Positions 15,982 through 25,070 of a stretch of 40,864 nt of DNA are shown here, piece by piece; the first letter of the stretch is position 1, and each line of letters opens with the position of its first letter. Location of the stretch: contig QBLX01000012.1 of assembly GCA_003241825.1 (NCBI GenBank), forward strand, positions 1 to 40,864. Direction: 5' to 3'. The notes beneath the pieces were generated by a model. That model searched no databases, had not been told where the DNA came from, and saw nothing but the letters and a program-made list of their open reading frames with translations. Origin of the DNA: Alphaproteobacteria bacterium. GTDB lineage: Bacteria > Pseudomonadota > Alphaproteobacteria > Caulobacterales > Caulobacteraceae. The position numbers were made by a program, and so were the translations under genes.

Positions 15982-18678
15982 CTAGCCACTGTTTCGCAAC
16001 CCGGCGGCCACGCCATTGATGGTCAGCAGTATCCCTTCCCGGACGCGCGGGTCGGTGTCCCCTGCCCGGCGACGGCGGATGAGCTCGATCTGCACATGGT
16101 TCAGCGGTTCGACATAGGGCATGCGCAACCGGATCAGCCGATCCAGCTCCGGCTGCCCCCCCAGCAGTTCCGTTTGACCTGTGATGGTCAGGACGGCATC
16201 CCGCGTCCGGTCCCATTCAGCCTTGATCTCACCGTAGATCGTTGCCCCCAGATTCGCGTCCGGAACCAGACGGGCATAACGCCGGGCGATCTTCATGTCC
16301 GACTTGGCCATGATCATCTCCATGTTCTGGATCGCCGTGCGGAAGAACGGCCATTCCTTCGCCATGGCCTGAAGCTCGGCCATGTCAGCCGCCTCGATCG
16401 CAGACCCGAAACCGAACCAGCCTGGCAGCATCACCCGGCTTTGCGACCAGCTGAACACCCACGGGATCGCGCGCAGATCCTCGATCGCGGTCGAGGCGGT
16501 GCGCGATGCCGGTCGCGAACCAATTTTCAGCTCGGCGATCTCGGCAATCGGCGTTGCGGCGCGGAAATAGTCGACAAAGCCCGGCGTCTCATAGACCAGC
16601 GCCCGATAGGCCTTCATCGATGCCTGTGACAGGACCGATGCGGTCGCCCCGTGCCGGGCCGTCATGGTCTCGTCCGGCGGCGGTGCCAGCGAAGCCAGCA
16701 AAGTTCCCGCAGTCAGGGCATCGAGGTTTCGACGCGCAACATCGGGCTCGCCGTACTTGTTGGCGATGACCTCGCCCTGTTCGGTGATCCGGATCCGTCC
16801 TGCGACCGTCCCGGTGGGCTGTGACAGGACGCCTGCAAAGCTGGAGCCTCCGCCCCGCCCGACCGCTCCGCCGCGACCATGAAACAGCTGCAATCGGACC
16901 CCGACGGCCTGGGTCACGCTGAGCAGGGCGCGGGAGGCCTCATGCAGTTCCCAGGTCGACGTAAGGTAGGACCCATCCTTGTTTGAGTCGGAATAGCCGA
17001 TCATCACTTCCTGCACGCCTCGCGCCCGGGCGACCGCAAGTGCGGACGGCTCGGCGAGCAGCCGCTCGAGCGTCGGCTTCGCTGCACGCAGGTCGTCGAT
17101 GGTTTCGAACAGGGGTGCCGCCTGAATCGGGCACTCCTCCGGCGCGTCCGGGCGGAACAGCCCGACCTCCTTCAGCAGAAGATAGACCTCGAGCAGGTCC
17201 GAGGCAGCATCGGTCTTGGACACGATATGAGTCCGGATCGCCTGAGACCCGTATCGTGCCAGACCCGCTGCCGCTGCCTGCAGAATCGCCCGCTCCTTCA
17301 ACGTCTCAGGCGCATACTCCGCATACGGATTATAGAGCAGGCGGCTCGACGCAAGCTCGGTGGACAGGAGTTCAAACCTCGCCGCTTCATCCATGTCGAG
17401 GTATGCGGAAGCAACACCTGCGACAGAAAGCAGGTCCGCGACCACCCTCTCATGGACGTCCGCGTTCTGACGGAGATCAAGGGTCGCCATGTGAAAGCCG
17501 AATACATCCAGGGTGGCGATCAGCTCAGACAGACTGTCATCGGCAAAGATCTCGCCGTGGCTGGCGACCAGGCTGGCCTGGAGAACAGCCAGATCGGCCC
17601 TGAAGGCCTGCGGGCCATCGTAGGGCGGCGCTTCAAACGGCGCTGGCCGCGGCGCCGGGGCACCGGTGAGCACCGGATGGGTGGCAGAGAGCCGGGCATA
17701 GATGTGGCTCAGTGCGCGGCGGTACGGTTCATCCTGCCGATGCGGTGACAGGTCGCCGGACGTTGCAGCCAGCGCGGCCAGCTCCGGTGTCACGTCTGCC
17801 AGAGACGCCGACAGGCTGAGTTCCGCACCGAGGGTGTTCACAGCATTCAGGTAATGCCTCAGCACTGCGCGCGCGGGCGTGGACAGTGCCGCTTCGAGCG
17901 CTGCGGCATCGACGTTTGGGTTTCCGTCCCGGTCTCCGCCGACCCATGCCCCGATCCGGATGAAGGGTGCCAGTTCCGGAGCGTCCAGGCGCCGTCGCCA
18001 GTCGGCCAGGTGTTCTGGCACCACCTTGAGGAAGACCCGCTCGAGGAAGGACACCACGGTATCGATCTCGTCCTGCACCACCAGTCCCGTCGTCCGCACG
18101 AGCCGCGTGGCCCACAGGATCACGGTCTGACGGCGCAGAGCGCGCGTCAGGACATCGGGAGCAGAGGCCAGATCGTCACGATCGCAGGCGTCGAGAAGGT
18201 CTGAAACCGCCGTGATCCGGTCGAGCACACTCTTGCGCCGCACTTCGGACGGATGGGCCGTCAGGACGGGCGAGATCAGCGCCTCGGCCAGCAGGCTGCG
18301 GGCATCCTCAATCGTGCGACCGGCTTGCTGGAGCCGCAGCAATGCACCCACGGCTGTATCAGCCCGGGCTCCCTCTGCTGTCTGAGCGCGAGCCCGTCGC
18401 TTCCCGGCCCGGTCCTCTGCCACATTGGCGAGCAACGAGAAGACCGCAAAACCGTGGGCGAGGCCGACCGCCTGATCCAGCGACAGGTCCGTCAGCAGGG
18501 CCTCAAGCTTGGAAGCCCCATGCGACTGAGGATCGCGATGATAGGCGACGGAGGCCTGACGCACCGCCTCGATCCGGTCGTACAGTTCCTGACCGCCCTC
18601 TTCCTGTATCACCTCACCCAGCAGCCCGCCCAGCAGGCGTACCTCTTCGCGCAGTCGGTCGTCGGCAGCTGGGGACAT
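15982..18678 (-). CDS. ppc: Phosphoenolpyruvate carboxylase
   Basis: An 898-residue enzyme that carboxylates PEP to oxaloacetate with bicarbonate, replenishing the TCA cycle. Catalytic landmarks are present: VLTAHPSEVRRKSVLDR near the N-terminus, WVGGDRDGNPNVD, GYSDSNKDGSYLTSTWEL, the glycine loop FHGRGGAVGRGGG and VFSWSQSRVMLPGWFG. The C-terminus is LRNSG, one residue off the usual NTG ending. ATG 18678 (MSPAADDRL) is preferred to the track GTG at 18717. It lies 96 bp downstream of pabB on the same strand. A length near 900 residues is normal. Confidence 0.96.
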   Translation of the reverse strand: MSPAADDRLREEVRLLGGLLGEVIQEEGGQELYDRIEAVRQASVAYHRDPQSHGASKLEALLTDLSLDQAVGLAHGFAVFSLLANVAEDRAGKRRARAQTAEGARADTAVGALLRLQQAGRTIEDARSLLAEALISPVLTAHPSEVRRKSVLDRITAVSDLLDACDRDDLASAPDVLTRALRRQTVILWATRLVRTTGLVVQDEIDTVVSFLERVFLKVVPEHLADWRRRLDAPELAPFIRIGAWVGGDRDGNPNVDAAALEAALSTPARAVLRHYLNAVNTLGAELSLSASLADVTPELAALAATSGDLSPHRQDEPYRRALSHIYARLSATHPVLTGAPAPRPAPFEAPPYDGPQAFRADLAVLQASLVASHGEIFADDSLSELIATLDVFGFHMATLDLRQNADVHERVVADLLSVAGVASAYLDMDEAARFELLSTELASSRLLYNPYAEYAPETLKERAILQAAAAGLARYGSQAIRTHIVSKTDAASDLLEVYLLLKEVGLFRPDAPEECPIQAAPLFETIDDLRAAKPTLERLLAEPSALAVARARGVQEVMIGYSDSNKDGSYLTSTWELHEASRALLSVTQAVGVRLQLFHGRGGAVGRGGGSSFAGVLSQPTGTVAGRIRITEQGEVIANKYGEPDVARRNLDALTAGTLLASLAPPPDETMTARHGATASVLSQASMKAYRALVYETPGFVDYFRAATPIAEIAELKIGSRPASRTASTAIEDLRAIPWVFSWSQSRVMLPGWFGFGSAIEAADMAELQAMAKEWPFFRTAIQNMEMIMAKSDMKIARRYARLVPDANLGATIYGEIKAEWDRTRDAVLTITGQTELLGGQPELDRLIRLRMPYVEPLNHVQIELIRRRRAGDTDPRVREGILLTINGVAAGLRNSG

Positions 18679-18774
18679 CGGGGCTCTTTTCAGCGGGGAG
18701 GCTGGATTGCCAACCACAGTGATGCAGGATCAACCCGAACGCGACCCTTGAAGCCTTATTTGATCAGGACACGG

Positions 18775-20073
18775 TCACGTGCCGACAAGCGCTTCACGCA
18801 GGGCCCGGATCTTGACCTCGGTCTCGGCCAGTTCGAGCTCAGGCTCGCTGTCGGCGACGATCCCGGCTCCTGCCAGTGTCCGCCAGGACCAGATGTCTCC
18901 CGCCCGTTCGAAGCTGGCCGTCCGGATCAGGACCGAGGCTGTGAGCCCGCCCGTATCGTCCAGCAGGAACAGCGAACCGCACCAGGGTCCGCGCGGTAGT
19001 TCATGCCGGGCAATGACGCGCATGGCCTGGTGTTTGGGCGCTCCGGTTATCGACCCGGGCGGGAAGGTCGCGGCCAGCACCTCGGCGGGCGTTGTTCCCG
19101 ACCTCGGCGTTCCGCTGACGGTGGAGACCAGATGGTGGACGGTCGGATGCGTCTCGACCGCAAACAGGGCATCGACAGTGACCGACCCCGGCACGCAGAC
19201 CCGGGCCAGGTCATTTCGCATCAGATCGACAATCATCAGGTTTTCCGCCCGGTCCTTGGCACTCGCGACGAGGTCATCGATAAGGGCGCGGTCCCGTGCG
19301 GGATCCGGGTCCCTGCCGCGGGTGCCTTTGATCGGCCGGGTCTCGATCCGGTCGACAGTCCGGTCCCACGACAGGAACAGTTCCGGTGAGTTGGAGACAA
19401 TGGCCCGGTCCCCGATCTCCCAGAAGGCAGCATAGGGAGCCCCGCGCGCGCTCGCGAGACGCAGGAACACATCGAATGGATCACTCCCGGGATTGAGTGT
19501 CCCTGCCCAGGCGCGCGCAATATTGGCCTGAAACAGCTCGCCCGCTCCGATCCGTGCCACGACGTCGGCGACCGCTTCGCGATAGGTCCGTGCCGGAGCT
19601 TCGGCTGCAAAGACCTCCGACGGCACGACCGAAGGCACCGCCTCAGCCGCTGTCGTCAGCCATTGCAGTGCTCTGTCGCACTCGGCCCTGGCAGACGCTG
19701 CGTCTTCGCCCAGGCCGATCACAACGACCTGCTGTTGGTCATGGTCAAAACGCAGCAGTGCCGGATAACGCGCCACTGTCAGATCGGGCCAGACCTGATC
19801 CCGCGACCCTGTGGCGGTCCGAGCGCCGGCATCATAACTGGCCAGCCCGACGACATGCCGGGCCATATGGGGGCTCTTGAGGGCGTTGAAGGCACCGTCA
19901 TCGGCCGCGATGACTTCGACCCGGTCTGGACCCGTTCCGATCCACGACTGCCGACCGCGCTGCTCCCCATCGGAGAGCAGGCAGATCAGTCCTGTCTGAC
20001 CCCTCAGGCCACAGGCGACCGAAAGTGGCTCAACCCACCCATGGACCGTCTCGACCTGAACCGGACCGCTCAA
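18775..20073 (-). CDS. pabB: Aminodeoxychorismate synthase component I
   Basis: A 432-residue chorismate-utilising enzyme that aminates chorismate to 4-amino-4-deoxychorismate for folate. The PIKGT motif (RPIKGTRGRD) with its Lys nucleophile identifies PabB rather than anthranilate or isochorismate synthases. SPELFL, ENLMIVDLMRNDL, FPPGSITGAPK and the C-terminal GAGIVADSEPELELAETEVK complete the domain. Start TTG 20073 lies in a TTGA overlap with the upstream phosphatase gene, so translation is probably coupled. No pabA or pabC is adjacent. Confidence 0.94.
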   Translation of the reverse strand: MSGPVQVETVHGWVEPLSVACGLRGQTGLICLLSDGEQRGRQSWIGTGPDRVEVIAADDGAFNALKSPHMARHVVGLASYDAGARTATGSRDQVWPDLTVARYPALLRFDHDQQQVVVIGLGEDAASARAECDRALQWLTTAAEAVPSVVPSEVFAAEAPARTYREAVADVVARIGAGELFQANIARAWAGTLNPGSDPFDVFLRLASARGAPYAAFWEIGDRAIVSNSPELFLSWDRTVDRIETRPIKGTRGRDPDPARDRALIDDLVASAKDRAENLMIVDLMRNDLARVCVPGSVTVDALFAVETHPTVHHLVSTVSGTPRSGTTPAEVLAATFPPGSITGAPKHQAMRVIARHELPRGPWCGSLFLLDDTGGLTASVLIRTASFERAGDIWSWRTLAGAGIVADSEPELELAETEVKIRALREALVGT

Positions 20074-20852
20074 GTGGTCAGCCGCTCAATGATGCGGGCA
20101 CGCAGGGGATCATCCACGCCGATCACCTGATCCAGATAGGCGTCTGCAGATCCATACCGCTGGTCGATCGCTGAAAAGGCGGCGTCGAGATAGGCCGGTT
20201 CCACGCCCATGAAGGCCACGACCGCATCGTCCGAGGGCCTGCGCCCGCTCATCGCCTCGATCTGTTTCGCAAACGTCGGTGCCATCCGCTCGAGGTCGAC
20301 AGCGGCATTGGTCAGCAGATAGTCGGCCATCATGTCTTCGCGACCCACGCCCAGCAGATGATGGGTCAGGGCCACCAGCAGGCCCGTGCGGTCCTTGCCC
20401 GCGGCGCAATGCACCACCACAGGTCCGTCGCTGGACCCCAGGGTCTCGAAAAACCGGCGGAAAAGGTCATGATAGGTCGGCGCAAAGGGCATCCGGCCAT
20501 AGGTGTCCATCATGAACCGCCGCCCCGAATCCGGTGTCAGGTCCGAGGTCTTCAGGAAGGTGATGTGCGGCGCCTCGCCCTGGGCATCCAGATCATTCTC
20601 GATCACAAGACCCGAGAAACCCTCGGGTCGCAGAGACGGCTGGCGCTGGCGCTCGACCGGCCGGCGCAGATCGACCACGGCCCCGATGCCATACCCCGCC
20701 AGCTTCTCCAGATCAGCCCCGCTCATTCGCGCATGGTGGGCCGAGCGATAGAGCCTGCCGGTCCGGACCTGACGCCCGTCGAGCGTGGGATAGCCTCCGA
20801 AGTCCCGGAAATTATCTATGGCGTCGAAGGAATGCAGGCGGACTGGGGTCAT
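20070..20852 (-). CDS. Dual-specificity/tyrosine protein phosphatase (Y_phosphatase3-like)
   Basis: A 260-residue cysteine phosphatase. The P-loop HCAAGKDRTG has the catalytic Cys and Arg and the KDRTG form typical of bacterial Tyr/Ser phosphatases with lipid-phosphatase likeness. The N-terminus NFRDFGGYPTLDGRQVRTGRLYRSAHH and the VVDLRRPVERQ block are the standard family start. The rest is helical and carries no signal peptide, so the protein is cytosolic. Its substrate (phosphotyrosine or phosphoinositide-like) cannot be told. Its stop overlaps the TTG start of pabB. Confidence 0.9.
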   Translation of the reverse strand: MTPVRLHSFDAIDNFRDFGGYPTLDGRQVRTGRLYRSAHHARMSGADLEKLAGYGIGAVVDLRRPVERQRQPSLRPEGFSGLVIENDLDAQGEAPHITFLKTSDLTPDSGRRFMMDTYGRMPFAPTYHDLFRRFFETLGSSDGPVVVHCAAGKDRTGLLVALTHHLLGVGREDMMADYLLTNAAVDLERMAPTFAKQIEAMSGRRPSDDAVVAFMGVEPAYLDAAFSAIDQRYGSADAYLDQVIGVDDPLRARIIERLTT

Positions 20853-20893
20853 GGCTCTCCATAGCCCAGCCCGCCCCCGGCTTCACCTGCGAT

Positions 20894-21193
20894 TCAGTGT
20901 CTCGCAACCAGACCGGCCATGGCGTCAAGATAGGCGACAAAGGCCGACCGGCCGGTCTCGGTCATCCGCGCCCGGGTCTGGGGCTTGCGACCGACGAAAG
21001 ATTTTTCCACCGCAACGAACCCGGCCTCCTCAAGCTTTCGAAGATGCACAGACAGATTGCCGTCCGTGGTCTGGAGCCGGGCCTTGATCTCGTTGAAATT
21101 CGCCGCCTCGGCTCCCGCCAGATAGGCCATGATGCCCAGCCGGATGCGACCGTGAATCACGTCATCGATCTGGTCGATGTTGAAACCGTCCAC
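20894..21193 (-). CDS. Winged-helix transcriptional regulator (HTH_34-like)
   Basis: A 99-residue single-domain winged-helix DNA-binding protein. The pattern GRIRLGIMAYLAGAEAANF, then LQTTDGNLSVHLRKLEEAGFV as the recognition helix and VEKSFVGRKPQTRARMTETG as the wing, fits the MarR/ArsR-like HTH_34 group. Start GTG 21193 is 2 nt after the stop of the upstream membrane gene; the track ORF to 21631 runs antisense-like through that gene and is not real. Such regulators often control the membrane gene they are paired with. A palindrome upstream of the pair (21858-21874) is a good candidate operator. Confidence 0.87.
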   Translation of the reverse strand: MDGFNIDQIDDVIHGRIRLGIMAYLAGAEAANFNEIKARLQTTDGNLSVHLRKLEEAGFVAVEKSFVGRKPQTRARMTETGRSAFVAYLDAMAGLVARH

Positions 21194-21195
21194 GA

Positions 21196-21822
21196 TCAGA
21201 CACTCGCCGCCGGTTCCTGACGCGTCAGGACGATGCCGGGAACCAGGGCGACAAGAACGAACAGCACGGTGAACACCAGATAGATGGCCGCGTCGCCGAT
21301 GAACAGGCCGAGTCCCGCAGCCCCGGCATAGGACAACAGGGCGATGCCCTTCATCCAGAGACGACCTGTCATTTCGCCGGCTACGAACCAGGCCGAGCCA
21401 TAGGCCGCAAAGACAAGACTGGGCATGGCCCACATGATTGCCCAGTCCCCCGTCTTGAAGCCGACACCCATGAAGGCCAGCCAGGCGGCAAAGATACCGA
21501 AGCCAACGGCCGTCCAGGACGCACCGATCGCCTTGTTGACCAGGGTGTTGGCTCCCGGCTTTGTATCGTGACGCCGTGTGAGGACGAACAGCGACAGGCC
21601 GAACACGGCCCCTGCCCCGACCCAGAGCCACAGCGGAGCCCAGGGCGAGACGTCAACCTGGCCGGTCGCCAGGGCCCACTGCCCCAGATTGGCGATACCG
21701 AAGATGACGGCCGCGGCGATCAGGAAAGGGCCGTTCAGTGGTGCCGTATTGCGACCCTGCTCGGCCAGATCGCGGATGAAGGCGATGTCGGCGGCAGCGG
21801 TTGATGTCGGATCTTGTGTCAT
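21196..21822 (-). CDS. Hypothetical multi-span membrane protein paired with regulator
   Basis: A 208-residue protein with a short cytosolic N-terminus and about six membrane segments (LIAAAVIFGIANLGQWAL, LWLWVGAGAVFGLSLFVL, ASWTAVGFGIFAAWLAFM, IMWAMPSLVFAAYGSAWFV, GIALLSYAGAAGLGLFIG, IYLVFTVLFVLVALVPG). No catalytic motif is seen. ATG 21822 (MTQDPTS) has GGAG about 8 nt upstream and is better than the track start 21858. It forms a two-gene operon with the winged-helix regulator. Function unknown. Confidence 0.83.
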   Translation of the reverse strand: MTQDPTSTAAADIAFIRDLAEQGRNTAPLNGPFLIAAAVIFGIANLGQWALATGQVDVSPWAPLWLWVGAGAVFGLSLFVLTRRHDTKPGANTLVNKAIGASWTAVGFGIFAAWLAFMGVGFKTGDWAIMWAMPSLVFAAYGSAWFVAGEMTGRLWMKGIALLSYAGAAGLGLFIGDAAIYLVFTVLFVLVALVPGIVLTRQEPAASV

Positions 21823-21857
21823 GTCTGTCTCCTTCTGCAACCCGTTTGCCATAACCA

Positions 21858-21874
21858 ACTTTGAATATCAAAGT
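21858..21874. promoter_or_regulatory. Perfect palindrome, candidate operator
   Basis: ACTTTGA-ATA-TCAAAGT is a perfect 7-bp inverted repeat with a 3-bp centre, in the AT-rich gap between the divergent membrane/regulator operon (start 21822) and the SMR gene (start 21903). It is the right size for a winged-helix dimer, and the nearest such gene is at 20894-21193. It could control both directions. Confidence 0.65.
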
Positions 21875-21902
21875 GCTTTTTCATTCTCAACAGGAGACAT
21901 CG

Positions 21903-22238
21903 ATGAACGTTTGGCTCGTCCTGGCCGTCTGTATCGCCCTCGAAATCGTTGCCACCAGCCTGCTCAAGGCGTCGGAGGGCTTTGCCCGCCCGTGGTTCGG
22001 CGTTGCTTCGATGGTCTGTTATTCCGGTTGCTTCTGGCTGCTGTCAGCCGTGCTGACCCGCCTGCCCGTCGGTGTGGCCTATGCACTATGGTCTGGTGTC
22101 GGCATCGTGGGCATCACCCTCGTTGGCGTCTTCCTCTTTCGGCAGTCCCTGACCCTCATGCAGACGGGCTTTATCGCCCTGATCCTGATCGGGGCCGTCG
22201 GCCTGCAGCTATCGACGCGGACCGCGGACGTGGCATGA
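21903..22238 (+). CDS. SMR-family multidrug/quaternary ammonium efflux protein
   Basis: A 111-residue, four-span small multidrug resistance transporter of the EmrE/QacE type. The essential membrane Glu is E14 (CIALEIVAT); LLKASEGFARPW and VGVAYALWSGVGIVGI match the EmrE subtype more than the guanidinium (Gdx/SugE) subtype. It works as an antiparallel dimer exchanging protons for lipophilic cations. ATG 21903 is preceded by AGGAG with 8-nt spacing. It sits behind the 21858-21874 palindrome, so the neighbouring winged-helix regulator may control it. No separate SMR partner gene is present. Confidence 0.92.
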   Translation: MNVWLVLAVCIALEIVATSLLKASEGFARPWFGVASMVCYSGCFWLLSAVLTRLPVGVAYALWSGVGIVGITLVGVFLFRQSLTLMQTGFIALILIGAVGLQLSTRTADVA

Positions 22239-22267
22239 ACAGGGGCAAATGCCCTGGAGCCTGACGG

Positions 22268-23017
22268 ATGCGCCTGACCTATCACCGGATCGCCTATGAG
22301 GCGCTTGATGTGTGCAATGCCGTCAGCATCGACACGGTCCTCGATACCGTGCGCAAGACGGGTCTCGCATCCGGACATGCGCTCGATATCGGCTGCGGCA
22401 ATGGCACAGTGTCGGTTCAACTGGCAGAGGCGCTGGGCCTGAAGATCACAGCCGTGGAATATGATCCGGCCATGGCCGACCTCGCGCGCACCCGCCTCGC
22501 CGCCTCCCCGGCGTCGGATCGATTGACGATGATCGAGGGGCCGTCCGGACCGGTGCTGGCGCAGAGTGATCCCTGGGACTTGATCGTCGCCCTCGGCACG
22601 ACCGACCCGGTCGGAGACGGGTCGCGTGAGCCTGCCGCCATGATGTCCGGCCTCCGGCGCCATCTGAGGCCCGCCGGGTGGCTGCTGTGGGGCGATCTGG
22701 TCTGGATCGCCGAGCCCTCCCCGCCCCTGCGTCAGATCATCGAACTCAGCGGCACCTATACGGACCACCCGGGCTGGCAGGCCGCTGCGACCAGTGCCGC
22801 GTTTGAGGTCGTCTCAACCCATCTGTCGACCCAGGCCGACTGGAATGCCTACGGAGATGCCATGGACGGTGCCGTCCGCACCTGGCTGGCCGCAAATGCC
22901 GAACATCCCGAAGCCCGCTCAATCAGTCAGCGCGCCGACCAGATCTCGATGATGATGGATTTCGGCCGCGGAACACTCGGGTTTGGGCTCTACCTGCTGA
23001 GACGCGACGGGACCTGA
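22268..23017 (+). CDS. Class I SAM-dependent methyltransferase
   Basis: A 249-residue Rossmann methyltransferase. Motif I is ALDIGCGNGTVSVQLAE (SAM-binding), followed by AVEYDPAMADLA (acidic residue for the ribose) and WDLIVALGTTDPVG as the motif IV region. The C-terminal half has no recognisable substrate domain, so the acceptor cannot be told. It follows the SMR gene by 29 bp on the same strand and may share its transcript. A T-rich terminator is not seen before the tRNA gene on the other strand. Confidence 0.85.
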   Translation: MRLTYHRIAYEALDVCNAVSIDTVLDTVRKTGLASGHALDIGCGNGTVSVQLAEALGLKITAVEYDPAMADLARTRLAASPASDRLTMIEGPSGPVLAQSDPWDLIVALGTTDPVGDGSREPAAMMSGLRRHLRPAGWLLWGDLVWIAEPSPPLRQIIELSGTYTDHPGWQAAATSAAFEVVSTHLSTQADWNAYGDAMDGAVRTWLAANAEHPEARSISQRADQISMMMDFGRGTLGFGLYLLRRDGT

Positions 23018-23093
23018 CACGGCCCTTGCCGATCGCCCCGCACCCGCCGGATTCTCTTGCCGACCACCACATCCAGCGGATTGGAAGTGTTGA

Positions 23094-23170
<77 letters not shown>

Positions 23171-23221
23171 AGAGGCGCTCCTATAAACGGGGTTGGGCCG
23201 GGCGCAAACCCTAAATGCCGC

Positions 23222-23644
23222 TCAGCCTGCCAGAACTGCGTCCAGCCGCGCCTTCGCCCCTTCGATCCGGCTCAGAACCCCACGCAAACTGGCCATATCA
23301 GTCGTGTCCGGAAGGGTTACAGCCCCAGCAGCTTGGCCTTCAATGGGATCTGCATCCATGCTGAAGGTCGCGTCAGCGCCGCCATAGGCCGCGATCCGGG
23401 CAATACCCTGTTCCTTGTGCAGGCGCTGCACGCCCTTGATGGTCAGTCCCTCGTCATGCAGCAGACGGCGGACAGCCTTCAGGACGATCACGTCCTGTGG
23501 CCTGTAGAACCGGCGTCCACCAGCGCGTTTGACCGGGGTCACGAAAGGAAATTTGGTCTCCCAGAAGCGCAGCACATGCTGGGGCGAGCCGACTTCTGTG
23601 GCAGCTTCCGAGATGGTCCTGAAGGCGTTGGCGCTCTTGGCCAC
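23222..23644 (-). CDS. MerR-family transcriptional regulator
   Basis: A 140-residue protein with an N-terminal MerR winged-helix domain: [26 protein letters not shown], then [13 protein letters not shown] and the dimer helix [19 protein letters not shown]. The C-terminal part is short, has no metal-binding Cys and ends in a helix. This is the MerR-like gene commonly found after ihfA in alphaproteobacteria; its targets are not known to me. It begins 6 nt after the ihfA stop, so the two form an operon. Confidence 0.92.
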   Translation of the reverse strand: MAKSANAFRTISEAATEVGSPQHVLRFWETKFPFVTPVKRAGGRRFYRPQDVIVLKAVRRLLHDEGLTIKGVQRLHKEQGIARIAAYGGADATFSMDADPIEGQAAGAVTLPDTTDMASLRGVLSRIEGAKARLDAVLAG

Positions 23645-23649
23645 GTTAT

Positions 23650-23958
23650 TCAGTCCTCACTGCCTGCGCCGTGGACCTTGGACTTCATGATCTGCGACGC
23701 GCGAAAGCTGATGACACGGCGGGGGTGAATCGCGGCGGGCTCGCCTGTCTTGGGATTGCGGCCCATGCGGGCGCGCTTTTCGCGAACCTGAAAGACCCCG
23801 AAGCCGGACAGTTTGACGGTCTCGCCGCGCTCCAGCGACTCCACGATGAGATCAAGCGTGCGCTCGACCATCGAAGAGCATTCCTGTCGTGACAGGCCGA
23901 CTTCGTCATGCACAGCCTCGCAGAGGTCCGCGCGGGTCAAGGTCCGCTGTTCACCCAT
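23650..23958 (-). CDS. ihfA: Integration host factor subunit alpha
   Basis: A 102-residue HU/IHF-family DNA-bending protein. [19 protein letters not shown], then [29 protein letters not shown] and the beta-arm with the intercalating Pro ([12 protein letters not shown]) are characteristic of IhfA. The second ATG (23958, MGEQRTL) has GGAG 8 nt upstream; the first (23964) is only 2 nt from it. It lies in the conserved plsX-fabH-ihfA-merR order. IhfB would be elsewhere. Confidence 0.96.
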   Translation of the reverse strand: MGEQRTLTRADLCEAVHDEVGLSRQECSSMVERTLDLIVESLERGETVKLSGFGVFQVREKRARMGRNPKTGEPAAIHPRRVISFRASQIMKSKVHGAGSED

Positions 23959-24092
23959 CGTCATTGCTCCCCGTCAAGTCTGATCCGTCGACATGGACCC
24001 GCACAGCGAGTCCTTCCTGCCCGATCAAACCTCAGCCCCAAGACCATCATAAGGCGGGAAATCGGCGCAAAGTCAAAGGCCGTCAGCAGAGA

Positions 24093-25070
24093 TCACAATC
24101 GAAAGGCGCAGGCACCCCATGTCAGGCCGCCACCCATGGCCTCCAGCAGGACCAGATCACCTTTTTTGATGCGGCCGTCGCGGATCGCCGTGTCGAGGGC
24201 CAGGGGGATCGATGCGGCCGAGGTGTTGGCATGCTCCGCAACGGTCGTGATCACCTTGTTCTCGTCGAGGCCGAGCCGGTCGCCGACCCCTTTGATGATC
24301 CTCTGGTTGGCCTGGTGCGGCACAAACCAGTCCACTTCCGGCACAGTGATGCCCGAAGCGGCGCAGGCGGCCGTGATGGCCTCAGCGATATTCACCACCG
24401 CGTGGCGGAAAACCTGATTGCCCAGCATCCGCAGGTGACCGACCGTGCCCGTCGTCGACGGCCCCCCATCGACGTAGAGCAGTTCGGTCTTGGTCCCGTC
24501 CGAACGCAGGGCGAAGCCCAGGATGCCCTGATCGGCGGATGTTCCCTGCCCTTCGCGCGGCTCGACCACCACGGCTCCCGCCCCGTCGCCGAACAGAACG
24601 CAGGTGGTCCGGTCGGACCAGTCCATCAGACGGGTCATCTCCTCGGCCCCGATGACGAGCGCGCATTTCGCCTGCCCGCGCGCGACGAATCCGTCGGCAA
24701 TGCTGAGGGCATAGACGAACCCGGAACAGACCGCCTGGACGTCAAAGGCGATGCAGACGGGGGCACCCAGCTTTCGCTGAACGATCGAGGCTGTAGCCGG
24801 AAAGGTCATGTCAGGCGTCGTCGTTGCGACGATGATCATGTCGACGTCTGCGGCAGTCCTGCCCGCAGCATCCAGCGCCCGGCGCGCAGCTTCGGTGGCC
24901 AGATCGCTGGTCGGCTGGTCGTCCCTGGCACGATGGCGCTTACGGATGCCGGTTCGCTCGACGATCCATTGATCGGTGGTGTCGACGAATTTGGCGAGGT
25001 CGTCATTGGTAACGACCTGTTCGGGAAGGAAGGACCCGACCCCGGTAATTGCACTGCGCACAACGCTCAC
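24093..25070 (-). CDS. fabH: Beta-ketoacyl-ACP synthase III
   Basis: A 325-residue condensing enzyme that starts fatty acid synthesis from acetyl-CoA and malonyl-ACP. The catalytic triad is visible: C115 in QAVCSGF, His in FVPHQANQRI and Asn in AEHANTSAAS. RTGIRKRH and FGDGAGAVV are family blocks. Start GTG 25070 lies in a GTGA overlap with the plsX stop, so the genes are coupled. A 134-bp gap separates it from ihfA. Length is normal. Confidence 0.96.
   Translation of the reverse strand: MSVVRSAITGVGSFLPEQVVTNDDLAKFVDTTDQWIVERTGIRKRHRARDDQPTSDLATEAARRALDAAGRTAADVDMIIVATTTPDMTFPATASIVQRKLGAPVCIAFDVQAVCSGFVYALSIADGFVARGQAKCALVIGAEEMTRLMDWSDRTTCVLFGDGAGAVVVEPREGQGTSADQGILGFALRSDGTKTELLYVDGGPSTTGTVGHLRMLGNQVFRHAVVNIAEAITAACAASGITVPEVDWFVPHQANQRIIKGVGDRLGLDENKVITTVAEHANTSAASIPLALDTAIRDGRIKKGDLVLLEAMGGGLTWGACAFRL

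Noticed and set aside
20894-21631. 245-codon version of the winged-helix regulator
   Set aside because: The first 146 codons run out of frame through the membrane protein gene and are Arg/Gly-rich; the real gene starts at GTG 21193.
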